A DNA stretch of 64,000 nt. Source: Mesorhizobium sp. CAU 1732 (lineage in GTDB: Bacteria; Pseudomonadota; Alphaproteobacteria; Rhizobiales; Rhizobiaceae). Made by a program: the position numbers and the translations under genes. The DNA lies in NCBI RefSeq assembly GCF_039888675.1, contig NZ_JBDQQR010000001.1, forward strand, positions 3,534,001 to 3,598,000, in the 5' to 3' direction. The notes beneath the pieces were generated by a model. The model worked only from the letters and a program-made list of their open reading frames with translations, was not told the origin of the DNA and searched no databases. Positions 42,285 to 54,271 of this stretch are shown here, one piece after another (the stretch's first letter is position 1; each line of letters begins with the position of its first letter).

Positions 42285-42677
42285 CTACTCCTCGAAACGC
42301 CCCGTCGCCTCCCGGTCGCCGTCATAGCGCCTTGTGGCCGCAAACGGCGGCAACCAGTTGACCCGGCGCACGGTCCAGAGTTCGTAGGTCGGCTTCAACT
42401 GGTCGGGCGCGTCCAGCGACCCCAAATTCACTTCGACTTCGTCGCCGCTGCGTCCGAAAACGGGCGAGCCGCAGTCTGGACAGAAAAACCGCCCGGCATA
42501 GTCGCGTGTGTCGCCACTGATCGTCACCGCGTCCTGCGGGAAGATCGCGGAGGCATGAAAAATGGCCCCGTGATGCTTTCGGCAGTCGATGCAGTGACAG
42601 ACGCCGACGCGATAGGGGCGTCCCGACGCCACGATCTTGACGTTGCCGCACAGACAGCCACCCGTAAATCGGTCCAT
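42285..42677 (-). CDS. GFA family (CENP-V/glutathione-dependent formaldehyde-activating) protein
   Basis: A 130-residue zinc protein: GGCLCGNVKI, VCHCIDCRKHHGAIF and FFCPDCGSPVF are the three Cys/His clusters of the family. The founder speeds reaction of formaldehyde with glutathione; most members have unknown substrates. Length is normal. Confidence 0.92.
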   Translation of the reverse strand: MDRFTGGCLCGNVKIVASGRPYRVGVCHCIDCRKHHGAIFHASAIFPQDAVTISGDTRDYAGRFFCPDCGSPVFGRSGDEVEVNLGSLDAPDQLKPTYELWTVRRVNWLPPFAATRRYDGDREATGRFEE

Positions 42678-42868
42678 GCTGCGTCTCCTCCATGGTCAGC
42701 TTGGCGGGGGTTTACACGACCAGCATTGCCCACCCCGGTCAACAGGCGGGAAACCGCGGAATCCCCAGCCACGGCATCGTTTCGCCGAAAACATGCGATG
42801 ACATGTCGGCCCAGCCTGCCTTGGAACGTCCTCGAGACACGATGCCAACGGCAGCAGGAGGAAAGACC

Positions 42869-43555
42869 ATGCGCAAGATCGTGACAGGAGCATTCATCAG
42901 CCTCGACGGCGTCATGCAGGCGCCGGGAGGCCCGGAGGAAGACCCGACCGGCGGCTTCAGACATGGCGGCTGGGTGCCGCCTTATTGGGACGACACGACC
43001 GGCGAGGTGATCGGCAGGCTGTTTTCCCAGCCCTTCGACCTGCTGCTCGGCCGCCGCACCTACGATATCTTCGCGGCTCATTGGCCCTATGTGCAGATGG
43101 ACCCCGAAGCGGGAGACTTCGAGGCGCTGAACGCGGGCATCGCCGAGAACTTCAACCGCGTCACCAAATATGTCGCGACGCACCGGCCCGATTCGCTCGA
43201 CTGGGAAAACAGCGAGGCGCTGGGTGCCGATATCCCCGGCAGGGTGCGCGATCTCAAGCAGGGCGACGGGCGGATGCTGCTGACCCAGGGTTCGACCGAG
43301 CTTCTGCAGATCCTGCTGCGGCACGACCTGATCGACGAACTGCATCTGCACGTTTTCCCGCTGCTTCTGGGCAAGGGCAAGCGCCTGTTCGGCGACGGCG
43401 CGGTTCCAGCGGCGCTCAAACTGACGTCGTCGCACGTCTCGCCGAGCGGCGTGTTCAGCGCCAGCTATGTCCGCTCCGGCGACGTCGTCAGCGGTTCCTT
43501 CGCGATGGACACCCCCACCGAGGCCGAACTGGAGCGACGGCGGACGCTGACCTGA
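42869..43555 (+). CDS. Dihydrofolate reductase-like (RibD C-terminal domain) protein
   Basis: A 228-residue protein: MRKIVTGAFISLDGVMQAPGGPEEDPTGGF, LLGRRTYDIFAAHWPY, then LLTQGSTELLQILLRHDLIDELHLHVFPLLLGKGKRLF. The YyaP/YwjB-type DHFR fold; NADPH-dependent by family. The ATG at 42869 follows an excellent AGGAGG. It is unlike the RibD-like protein at 37888 in length and in its PGG insert, so the two are not a recent duplicate. Confidence 0.9.
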   Translation: MRKIVTGAFISLDGVMQAPGGPEEDPTGGFRHGGWVPPYWDDTTGEVIGRLFSQPFDLLLGRRTYDIFAAHWPYVQMDPEAGDFEALNAGIAENFNRVTKYVATHRPDSLDWENSEALGADIPGRVRDLKQGDGRMLLTQGSTELLQILLRHDLIDELHLHVFPLLLGKGKRLFGDGAVPAALKLTSSHVSPSGVFSASYVRSGDVVSGSFAMDTPTEAELERRRTLT

Positions 43556-43576
43556 TCCCGGCGACCCGCCATCCTC

Positions 43577-43597
43577 TCCCCCCGCAGGACGGGGGGA
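43577..43597. terminator. GC-rich hairpin after the RibD-like gene
   Basis: TCCCCCC (43577-43583) and GGGGGGA (43591-43597) pair over a 7-nt loop, 21 bp after the stop at 43555. No U-tract follows, so it is either a weak terminator or part of a dispersed intergenic palindrome. Confidence 0.5.
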
Positions 43598-43800
43598 GGA
43601 AACCTCGACGCGGCAACCGCGAATGCCGTGCGACAAAGGCTCAGCACCCTTTCCCCTGCATTGCCGCATTTCCGGGGTTCCCTCCCCCCCATCCTTCCCC
43701 TATAAGCCGCGTCTAGCCTACAGATTCTTCTCCTTGCGCACCGGCCGGGCCACGCCCTTCGCCGGGTTCTTTGCGCAAGCGCCTGCCGGATGGACCCACA

Positions 43801-47283
<3,483 letters not shown>

Positions 47284-47657
47284 GCGCCCCCGCCTTTCCT
47301 CTCCCCCATGAAATGGGGGAGAGGTGCCAAACGCAGCGAGACGGAGTGGGGGACACCGCATCCTCCCCGACAACCGCACCCGGACGGGCGTTCTCTTCGT
47401 CATCCTCGGGCGGAGCCTTGAGCGCAGCGAAAGGCCCAGACCCGGGGATCCATGCTTCGGCGGTGCATACAAATGATCGCGCGGAAGAACAGCGCCCGCC
47501 TCTGACCCCTCCCCCTCGTCACAGGCCGAGGCATGGATGCTCGGGTCAAGCCCGAGCAGGACGAAGCGGAGAGGTGCGCGCCCTATCCCCCGGCGTCACG
47601 CCACCCACGACTGACCTTCCGGTCCCCTCACCTATCGTTCAAACGTGGACGCATTCG
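47284..47657. repeat. Gene-free stretch with palindromic intergenic repeats
   Basis: Three repeat-like parts are seen. CTCTCCCCCAT (47299-47309) and ATGGGGGAGAG (47313-47323) form a perfect 11-bp hairpin that can also end carB transcription. CATCCTCGGG...CCCGGGGATCCATGC (about 47401-47456) and GCATGGATGCTCGGGTC...GAGCAGGACGA (about 47532-47567) are two opposed copies of a GC-rich unit. No coding region is evident. Confidence 0.7.
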
Positions 47658-48023
47658 TTAGAGGGCGTAAGGTTCGCGGATCCCCGGATCGTCGGTTGGA
47701 AAATCCTTGATGTTGCGGGTCACGAGCAGACGACCTGCGGTCTGCGCCGTGGCCCAGATCACTGCGTCCGGAAGCTTGATGCGATGTGCTCGCCGTAACG
47801 CCACCGCACGGTGGGCGATCTCGTCGTTCAGTGCAATCAATTCGAAGCCGTCAAGAAAGCGTTGGGTCGGCTCAACCAGATCGGCATCCGCTCCAACCAT
47901 CACCTCCATCCAGGTGATGATGCTGATCGCCCGGTTCTCGAAACGATTGAGTTCCTTGCGCGCCTGAGGCACCGCGTTCAGATGGTCGATGAGGATGTTG
48001 GTGTCGAAGAGCGCGCCTACCAT
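47658..48023 (-). CDS. vapC: VapC-type PIN domain RNase toxin
   Basis: A 121-residue PIN domain with the full acidic set: Asp7 (FDTNI), Glu40 (WMEVMVG), Asp86 (KLPDAVIWATA) and Asp107 (RNIKDF). VapC toxins cut tRNA or rRNA at one site, with Mg2+. The ATG at 48023 overlaps the end of vapB by 7 bp, so the two are coupled. No lost residue is seen, so the toxin looks active. Confidence 0.92.
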   Translation of the reverse strand: MVGALFDTNILIDHLNAVPQARKELNRFENRAISIITWMEVMVGADADLVEPTQRFLDGFELIALNDEIAHRAVALRRAHRIKLPDAVIWATAQTAGRLLVTRNIKDFPTDDPGIREPYAL

Positions 48024-48232
48024 TCGCGGCGCACCTTCTCCTGATAGACCAGACCATCGACCTTGCGTTTGCCCCACAGGCCGAAGCTATCTTCGACCTG
48101 CTCGCGATGATGACGGTTGAGATAGTCATCTATGGCGTCGCGGATCAGCGCGGCACGGGACCGGCGCACCCGTTTGGCGATTGTGTCGAGGGCTTCGACC
48201 TGGGTATCGGTCATGTCGACCAAGGCTCGCAT
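48017..48232 (-). CDS. vapB: VapB-type ribbon-helix-helix antitoxin
   Basis: A 71-residue protein: MRALVDMTDTQVEALDTIAKRVRRSRAALIRDAIDDYLNRH is a ribbon-helix-helix DNA-binding dimer, and the tail DSFGLWGKRKVDGLVYQEKVRREW should wrap the toxin. The ATG at 48232 follows GGAGTGTG; a TTG at 48244 is in frame. It should bind VapC and repress the operon through the palindrome upstream. Confidence 0.9.
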   Translation of the reverse strand: MRALVDMTDTQVEALDTIAKRVRRSRAALIRDAIDDYLNRHHREQVEDSFGLWGKRKVDGLVYQEKVRREW

Positions 48233-48244
48233 CGCACACTCCAA

Positions 48245-48267
48245 ATGATATGTGTTGTGTATATCAT
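48245..48267. promoter_or_regulatory. Inverted repeat, probable VapBC operator
   Basis: ATGATAT (48245-48251) and ATATCAT (48261-48267) are perfect inverted repeats with a 9-bp spacer, 13 bp before the vapB ATG. Autorepression by the VapBC complex is inferred. Confidence 0.75.
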
Positions 48268-48326
48268 ATAGATCGATGCGATGAAAGGCAACCGACCGCC
48301 TTGGCGCACGTCATGATGCGATCTCT

Positions 48327-48558
48327 TCACTCCCTGTCGGCTCCTTGTTCTGGAGCCCCGGAACGCGGGAGGCTGTTATCATTGGCGGCGGCGGTCCGCC
48401 TGGCAAAATCCTCTCGCGCCATGCGGCCGACGATGCGTCGCAAACTGGCAGGCGACATCGTCGACCTTGCGCTGCGCGTTGGGATCGGAGCCGTCCGCGT
48501 TGCGATTGTCGTTGACCGGCCGTCTCTCTTTACCGGAACGTTTCCCCTCATCGCCCAT
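48327..48558 (-). pseudogene. Frameshifted integrative-element small gene
   Basis: It starts ATG at 48558, overlapping the end of the AlpA remnant. One frame reads MGDEGKRSGKERRPVNDNR...RKVDDVACQFA and stops at 48379; another picks up LRRIVGRMAREDFARRTAAANDN and ends at 48327. Joined, these look like the small genes with VDD..ARLIGR..AREEF...AANDN that I recall near relaxase or integrase genes of integrative elements. A frameshift near 48440 breaks it. Function unknown. Confidence 0.6.
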
Positions 48559-48759
48559 GACCGGCCTCTTCCTCCCGCCGCCACCGGACCGGATCGGCAA
48601 CCCAGCGGTCGATATCGGACTCCCTCCAGCCCGCGCCGTTGACGCTGATCCTGAGCTGGGTTGGGAACGTGCCCTCGGCGATCTTGCGGTCGATGGTGGA
48701 GCGGGACAGGCCTGAGCGAGCACGGTGTTCAGGCGCACGATACGGTCTGGTTGGCGCAT
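48548..48759 (-). pseudogene. Frameshifted AlpA-family regulator
   Basis: Frame one gives MRQPDRIVRLNTVLA; after a shift near 48713-48722 frame two gives SGLSRSTIDRKIAEGTFPTQLRIS and WRESDIDRWVADP. Together these make a normal ~70-residue AlpA (phage/ICE) helix-turn-helix regulator. Restoring one CTCG unit would give VLARSGLSRST, so a 4-bp tandem-unit deletion is likely. AlpA genes are common in integrative elements. Confidence 0.8.
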
Positions 48760-49121
48760 GGCGGAGACGCTTCCTGCTGGTTGTTCCTGACGGCTTCCGA
48801 GACCAGTCACAGCAAGGAATTGTCGGTGTGCAAGGAAGATTTAGCCGGCGTCGTACTGCGGCGTAGAAAGCGCGGCAAATAGGACTGTTTTGCGAGTGAA
48901 TATCCTTCCTCTGCCAGGTCGCGCCGCTCATTAGAGGGCGGCTTTGGGGCCGGTAGCGGACCGTCGGCTTCGAGAGCAACGACCCCGACAAGCTGCCATC
49001 GACGGATAGTCGACCACGCGACGGCTGCGAAAGGCACACCTGATCGCATGCGATGGATCGTCCAGATGTATCCATGATCAGTGCCGTGAGGGTGGGTGAT
49101 CTATCGTCCCTCGCGAGAAGG
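48760..49121. other. Gap with no recognisable gene
   Basis: Several open frames (for example 48807-49049, minus strand) cover this 362-bp stretch, but none has family traits or an SD. It may be degraded element DNA; no tRNA or clear attachment site was found. Confidence 0.5.
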
Positions 49122-50525
49122 TCACGAGCGCCACTTCGACCGCAGAAGCGCGCCCGCGATGCACGTCCCGTAGGCAAACATCCCTGCCGCGATGGCGATG
49201 TAGACTGATTGCATGCCGAGATCGGTCTCGTCGGCAAGCACAATGGCTCCGCCAAATGCAACGCCGATCCGGAGGACGCCTCCGAGGAACGGCCACATCA
49301 TTCGTCCTGCCCCCTGGCTTGCGAAGTAGATCGCGAGACCGAGCGCGAAGAACCCGTAGAAGGGGCCAACGATCCGGAAATAGGATCGTCCGGCCTCCAG
49401 CGCGCCCGTTGCCTCCGGCGCGAGGAACATCCGAAGCCAGAGATCAGGGAACAGGGCTGCGACGAGACCGATCGATCCCACGATCGCGGCCGCCGCCAGC
49501 GAGCCGATCCAGGCGATGCTTAGGGCGCGCGCCGTCTGGCCGGCGCCCATGTTCGTACCCACCATCGCCGTCATGGCCGCGCCGATGCCGAAGACGACCG
49601 GAATCATCAGGAACTCCAAACGCGCGCCGAGACCATAGCCCGCCAGCGCGTCGGGGCCATATCTGCCGACGGCGCCGACCATCAGGACGATGGTCAAAAC
49701 CGTCAGCGCGGAATTCGCCGAAGCGATTCCGCCGACGCGGAGGATATCGTCAAATGTCGTCCTGTCGGGACGCACTCGGTTGAGGGAGAAGCCCGCGCGA
49801 CCCGCCAGAACATATACAATCGCGATCGATGCTCCGACCGCGTGAGCCAGCACGGCCCCGAGCGCCAGCCCGCTCATGCCCCACGCAGGCAATCCGCCCC
49901 ATCCCAACGACAATGCTCCCGCGAGGGGTACCGTAAGCAGAGACACGAGGAGCAAAACGCCCGATGCAAACCCCATTCCGCCCGTACCCCGCACGACGCT
50001 GAGGGTCAGGTGGCAAATCCAGATCGCCACACATCCGGGAAAGAAGACCATCGCATAGGCGATCGCCGCGTCGGTTGCTGCGCCCGGACCGCCGAGCAAT
50101 TCAAATGTCGAGCGCCCGAACGCTGCGATCAAGGCAATGGATGCAACCGATGCGCCCAGTCCTACGATCCAGGCGGCGATAACGACGCCGCTGGCGCGCG
50201 CCGTGTTGCCGGCTCCCAGTGCTCGCGCGACCGCCGATGATGTTGCACCGCCGATCGCGCCTGCCGACAGCATCTGAGTGAGCATGACCAGGGGGAAGAC
50301 CAGCGCCAGCCCAGCGAGGGCGTCGACGCCGAGGCGGCTGGCAAAATAGCCCTCGGCAATGCTGATCAGCGCCTGAACGCCCATCGCAATCACGTTCGGC
50401 GCAGCCAGCCGCGCCAGCGTCGGCGCGATCGGATCGTGGAGAATTGCGTGCGTCCTCGCCGCGCGTGACGCCGCCGCAGCTTGAAGCGGTCCCGTCGACA
50501 CCCCAGTCGTCGTATCCCCTACCAT
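49122..50525 (-). CDS. MATE family efflux transporter
   Basis: A 467-residue membrane protein with 12 helices in two halves. It has LARLAAPNVIAMGVQALISIAEGYFASRLG, GAIGGATSSAVARALGAG, and in half two GIGAAMTAMVGTNMGAGQTARA, all MATE traits. It exports cationic drugs or metabolites using Na+ or H+. It looks intact, unlike the genes on its right. The start at 50525 is preceded by the end of the broken SDR (60 bp). Confidence 0.92.
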   Translation of the reverse strand: MVGDTTTGVSTGPLQAAAASRAARTHAILHDPIAPTLARLAAPNVIAMGVQALISIAEGYFASRLGVDALAGLALVFPLVMLTQMLSAGAIGGATSSAVARALGAGNTARASGVVIAAWIVGLGASVASIALIAAFGRSTFELLGGPGAATDAAIAYAMVFFPGCVAIWICHLTLSVVRGTGGMGFASGVLLLVSLLTVPLAGALSLGWGGLPAWGMSGLALGAVLAHAVGASIAIVYVLAGRAGFSLNRVRPDRTTFDDILRVGGIASANSALTVLTIVLMVGAVGRYGPDALAGYGLGARLEFLMIPVVFGIGAAMTAMVGTNMGAGQTARALSIAWIGSLAAAAIVGSIGLVAALFPDLWLRMFLAPEATGALEAGRSYFRIVGPFYGFFALGLAIYFASQGAGRMMWPFLGGVLRIGVAFGGAIVLADETDLGMQSVYIAIAAGMFAYGTCIAGALLRSKWRS

Positions 50526-50585
50526 TCTGTTTCCATCATCTCGGGATTATCGAGGCGAGCGTCCGAGAGTACATCGATCATTGTG

Positions 50586-51370
50586 TCAGGCAGCTCGATA
50601 GCGCGCAGCAGGAACGACCCCGCCGAAGCCGGGCAGCATTGCTTTGCGGGCTTGCTGATAGGTTTCCCAGAGTCCGGCGTCGGGCAGGACGGGGATGGTG
50701 ATCGGCTCGCGCCGGTCAAAGCCGGCCAGCGCCGCATCGACGAGAGCGTTGACATCCATCATTGCCGGCGACTGGGAGGGACCGGCTCCCGAGCGCGTCC
50801 AAATTTCGGTGGCCGTCGCCGCTGGCAGCACTGCCTGCACATAGACGCCCTTGCCCATCAGTCGACAGCCATGGGCTGGGAGAGCGTCGTCACGAAGGCC
50901 TTGCTCGCGGCATAGACCGTCTGGCCAAACTCGGGGACAAGGCCGACGACCGACGAAATGTTGACGATCGCGCCCTCGCCGGCAGATGCAAAACGACGGG
51001 CGGCCGCTTGGGCGAGCATCGTCACGGCGCTAACATTGACGGCGATAAGCTTCACGACGTCATCCGGCTTTTGATCGGCAAAGCTACCCGACAATCCCAA
51101 GCCGGGATTGTTCACCAGAACGCCGATCCGGTCGTCCTCGGCCAGGCGGGCCGAAACCCGTTCCAGAGCTTCATGATCGGCAAGATCGGCCTGCATGACG
51201 TCGACCGTCACGCCATCGCCCGGGCGGAGATGCGCGGCGACTTCATCCAGGCGTTCGGCCCTGCGGGCAACGAGGACCAGGTCGTGGCCGCGGGCGGCAA
51301 ATCGGTCTGCGTAGGTGGCGCCGATGCCGGACGAGGCGCCGGTGATGAGAACTGCGGACTTTTGGGGCAT
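50586..51370 (-). pseudogene. SDR oxidoreductase broken by a one-base frameshift
   Basis: It starts ATG at 51370 after GAGAGGG: MPQKSAVLITGASSGIGATYADRF, NNPGLGLSG, NISSVVGL and YAASKAF are normal SDR features. Translation then stops at PMAVD-stop (50858). Another frame continues at once with MGKGVYVQAVLPAATATEIW and AMMDVNALVDAALAGFD to 50586. Adding a single A (GTCGAACTG) would give AVELMGKGVYVQ, as in relatives. It is either a pseudogene or a sequencing error. It was probably controlled by the divergent TetR gene. Confidence 0.85.
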
Positions 51371-51418
51371 AGTATCCCTCTCGGTATTCATGATTATCAT
51401 CATCATTTTTGCTTTTTA

Positions 51419-51434
51419 TATGATTGCTATCATA
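51419..51434. promoter_or_regulatory. Palindrome between SDR and TetR remnants
   Basis: TATGAT-TGCT-ATCATA is a perfect 6-bp inverted repeat around a 4-bp centre in the AT-rich gap between the two divergent broken genes, and is the likely old operator of the TetR regulator. Confidence 0.6.
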
Positions 51435-51469
51435 AATATGTCAACGACGACGAACCGGAGATGTCGATT

Positions 51470-51807
51470 ATGAAGGTCAGCCGCGAAAAGATGGCCGAGA
51501 ACCGAGCACAGATCCTCGAAAAGGCGGGACGCCTGTTCCGCGCAAAGGGATTCGAAGCCGTCGGTGTCGCCGAGGTCATGAAGGCAGCCGGACTGACCCA
51601 CGGCGGATTCTATGGTCTCTCATCGCCGAAAGCCTTGCGCACATGCTGACGACATCGCTGGCCGAGCCGAGGGATTTTGAGCGTTTTGCCGACGCCTACC
51701 TGTCGGAGTCACATCGGTCCAACGCATCTACGGGGTGCCCGACGGCAGCCCTGGCGTCGGCGACCGCGCATCACCATTGCGCAACCGGATCGAAGGCGTC
51801 GGCCTGA
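51470..51807 (+). pseudogene. TetR regulator with internal deletion
   Basis: MKVSREKMAENRAQILEKAGRLFRAKGFEAVGVAEVMKAAGLTHGGFYG is a good TetR start, but the next codons (about HFKSKDD in relatives) are missing and the frame shifts at 51614-51620. The second frame gives LIAESLAHMLTTSLAEP, FADAYLSESHR and GCPTAALAS to a stop at 51805. About 19 bases net appear lost. The end also joins foreign sequence (transporter fragment). Confidence 0.82.
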
Positions 51808-52062
51808 TCGCTGTGGTGATCGGCGTTGGTTATCTGGCGGCGATCACGCTGCTTGGACAATCAGGCTTCGTGCGAGGCAGCTGGACTGCCGCAATAGTCG
51901 GACCGCTGCTGACCTGTGTGTTTGCCGTCAGCCTCGCGGCGATGATGATTTACAGCCAGAGGCTCAACGGTTTAGGTATCGCACCCGTCGCGCAATATGG
52001 GCTGCGGTTTCCGCTTTACGTGATGGTGGCGCTTCCGGCGGCATGGCTCGGCCTCGACGGGC
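51783..52062 (+). pseudogene. Fragment of a DMT (EamA-like) transporter
   Basis: About 93 codons read EGVGLIAVVIGVGYLAAITLLGQS, then WTAAIVGPLLTCVFAVSLAAMMIYSQRLNGLGIAPVAQYGLRFPLY. Hydrophobic helices and a YSQRL...G..P loop suggest the middle of an EamA-type exporter. Neither start nor end is present. It is fused to the end of the TetR remnant, so one or more deletions made this junction. Confidence 0.6.
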
Positions 52063-52102
52063 AAGGCTCGTGCCGGAAGGTACCGGTGCAGTCGCGTTCA
52101 TC

Positions 52103-53347
52103 TCACGCCGCCTCGTCGGTTGACCGTTCGCTTCGCGCATCGGATGGCGACGCATCTTCGGAGCGCAGTTCCGTGTGAACGAGGTTTACCCAGTAAGAGA
52201 TGCCGTACGGGATCGACTCGTCGTTGAAATCGAAGCGGTCGGTGTGCACCTCGTGCACCTTGCCGTCGGCACCGACCCCTCCGCCCATCCACACATAGGT
52301 TCCGGGAACCTTGTTGGAGAAATACGCGAAATCCTCGCCGCCGGTGGACAGGTCTCGTTCCCGCTCGACATTCTCCTTGCCGAAGGTGAGTTCGGCGGCC
52401 GCCAGCGCGCTTTCGAAAGCCTCGGGATGGTTGACCAGCGGCGGCGTTCCCTCGTCGATCTGGACATCAACGGTGCAGTTGCTTGCCTTGGCGAAGAGTT
52501 CGGCCTGATCGCGCAGGCCACGCAGGATGGTCTGCTGCACGTCGTCGCGGAAATAGCGCGCGGTGCCCGACACGAGCATCTCGGCGGGCATCACGTTCGG
52601 CGAGCCTTTGGAACCGCCGGAGATATGCCCGATCGAAATCACCGCTGCGTCGATCGCCGCGACCTTTCGGCCGACTATGGACTGGAGGGCGAGAATGAAA
52701 TGCGCGACCGGAATCGTGCAGTCGTCTGCAAGGTGCGGCGCGGCGCCACCATGTCCGGCGGTTCCCTTGAACGTCACATGAAACGACAGCGATCCGGCCA
52801 GCGCCGGCCCGACGCGTGTCGCGATTTCGCCGACGGGACGCCCCGGCTCGGTGTGCAGGCCATAGACGGCGTCGCAGGGAAAGCGGTCAAACAGCCCGTC
52901 ATCCATCATCGCCGGCGCGCCGCCGGCGCACTCTTCGGCCGGCTGGAAGATGAAGTGGACGGTGCCCGCGAAATCGGGATTCTCGGCAAGGTAACGCGCC
53001 GCGCCCAGAAGCATCGTGGTATGGCCGTCATGGCCGCAGGCGTGCATCTTGCCGCTCACCCTGGACGCGTAGTCAAAATCGTTGCGCTCGAAAATGTGCA
53101 GGGCGTCGATATCGGCACGCAGGCCGACATTGCGCTGGCCGGGACGCGATCCTTTCAGAACGCCCACGACACCGGTCCGGCCGATGCCCTCGTGAACCTC
53201 GATGCCCCATTCGCGAAGCTTCGAGGCGACGAGCGTGGACGTACGCACCTCCTCGAAGGCGGTTTCGGGATTGGCGTGGATGTCATGACGCAGAGCGATC
53301 AGTTCCGGCATGTACGCGTCGAGCTTGCTGCGATCGATGGATGACAT
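52103..53347 (-). CDS. M20 family amidohydrolase (hippurate hydrolase-like)
   Basis: A 414-residue metal-dependent hydrolase: IALRHDIHANPETAFEE, GLRADIDAL, HACGHDGHTTMLLGAA, QPAEE and TGGEDFAYF carry the M20D metal and base residues. It cleaves N-acyl-amino acids or similar amides. It is the last gene after the five-gene ABC transporter, so it probably acts on the compound taken up. The ATG at 53347 is chosen; a GTG at 53386 is in frame. Confidence 0.92.
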   Translation of the reverse strand: MSSIDRSKLDAYMPELIALRHDIHANPETAFEEVRTSTLVASKLREWGIEVHEGIGRTGVVGVLKGSRPGQRNVGLRADIDALHIFERNDFDYASRVSGKMHACGHDGHTTMLLGAARYLAENPDFAGTVHFIFQPAEECAGGAPAMMDDGLFDRFPCDAVYGLHTEPGRPVGEIATRVGPALAGSLSFHVTFKGTAGHGGAAPHLADDCTIPVAHFILALQSIVGRKVAAIDAAVISIGHISGGSKGSPNVMPAEMLVSGTARYFRDDVQQTILRGLRDQAELFAKASNCTVDVQIDEGTPPLVNHPEAFESALAAAELTFGKENVERERDLSTGGEDFAYFSNKVPGTYVWMGGGVGADGKVHEVHTDRFDFNDESIPYGISYWVNLVHTELRSEDASPSDARSERSTDEAA

Positions 53348-53440
53348 TGTCGGGGCAATTCCTTGATTGGAAGACGACGAAGGCACGCGCCGTGGGGATG
53401 CGCGGTGGGCGTGTTCTTGCTGGGAAGCGAGGTGGAAAGG

Positions 53441-54271
53441 CTATCTGCGGGTCGCTGCGGATATGTCGGGCACCGCGTCGATCAGCATTCGGGTGTAGGC
53501 TTCGCGGGGATTCTTGAACAAGGCTCTGGACTCCTCCACCTCCACGAGTTTTCCGAAATGCATGACGCCTATGCGCGAGGACATATGGCGCACGACCGCA
53601 AGGTTGTGGCTGATCAGCAGGTAAGTCAGGCCGAACTGCTCCTGCAGATCTCGCATGAGGTTGAGAATCTGCGCCTGGACCGACACGTCGAGCGCCGAGG
53701 TCGGCTCGTCGCAGACGATGAATTCCGCCTTAGCGGCAAGAGCTCGCGCGATTGCGATGCGCTGGCGCTGTCCGCCGGAGAATTCGTGCGGGTATTTGCG
53801 CCCGTCGAGCGGATTGAGGCCGACGACGCGCAGCAGCTCGCCCGCCTCGTGGTGCGCCTCGGCCTTCGACGACGCGATGCCAAGCGCCAGCATCGGCTCC
53901 GCGATGATGCTGGCGACACGCCAGCGCGGATTGAGGCTTGCGTAGGGATCCTGAAAGATCATCTGGATACGGCGGCGCAGCGCGCGCATCTGCGCCCTCC
54001 CATGCCGGCCGGTCACTGATACGCCGTCGATCTCGACCGTTCCCGACGTGGCGGGCAGGAGACCCACGACCATCTTGGCGACGGTCGACTTGCCGGAACC
54101 GGATTCACCGACAAGCGCGAAGGTTTCGCCCTTGACGATCGAGAAGCTGACATCGTTGGCGGCATGCACGAAGCGCCTCGGCTTACGCTCGATGATGCGA
54201 TTGAGAAGCGGCTTCGAGACGTCGAATATCCGGTTGAGCTTTTCGACCTTGACGAATTCGTTGTCGCTCAT
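53441..54271 (-). CDS. ABC transporter ATPase (OppF/DppF type)
   Basis: A 276-residue ATPase with Walker A GESGSGKST, signature SGGQRQRIAIARAL, Walker B FIVCDEPTSALD and switch His ISHNL. It energises peptide or opine uptake with the DppD-type partner. The usual 40-residue C-terminal Oligo_HPY stretch is shortened. It overlaps the upstream ATPase gene by 4 bp. Confidence 0.93.
   Translation of the reverse strand: MSDNEFVKVEKLNRIFDVSKPLLNRIIERKPRRFVHAANDVSFSIVKGETFALVGESGSGKSTVAKMVVGLLPATSGTVEIDGVSVTGRHGRAQMRALRRRIQMIFQDPYASLNPRWRVASIIAEPMLALGIASSKAEAHHEAGELLRVVGLNPLDGRKYPHEFSGGQRQRIAIARALAAKAEFIVCDEPTSALDVSVQAQILNLMRDLQEQFGLTYLLISHNLAVVRHMSSRIGVMHFGKLVEVEESRALFKNPREAYTRMLIDAVPDISAATRR

Noticed and set aside
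37888..43555. Possible duplication of the two RibD-like reductases (37888 and 42869)
   Set aside because: The two differ in length, motif wording and insertions, and sit on opposite strands with different neighbours; they are distant family members.
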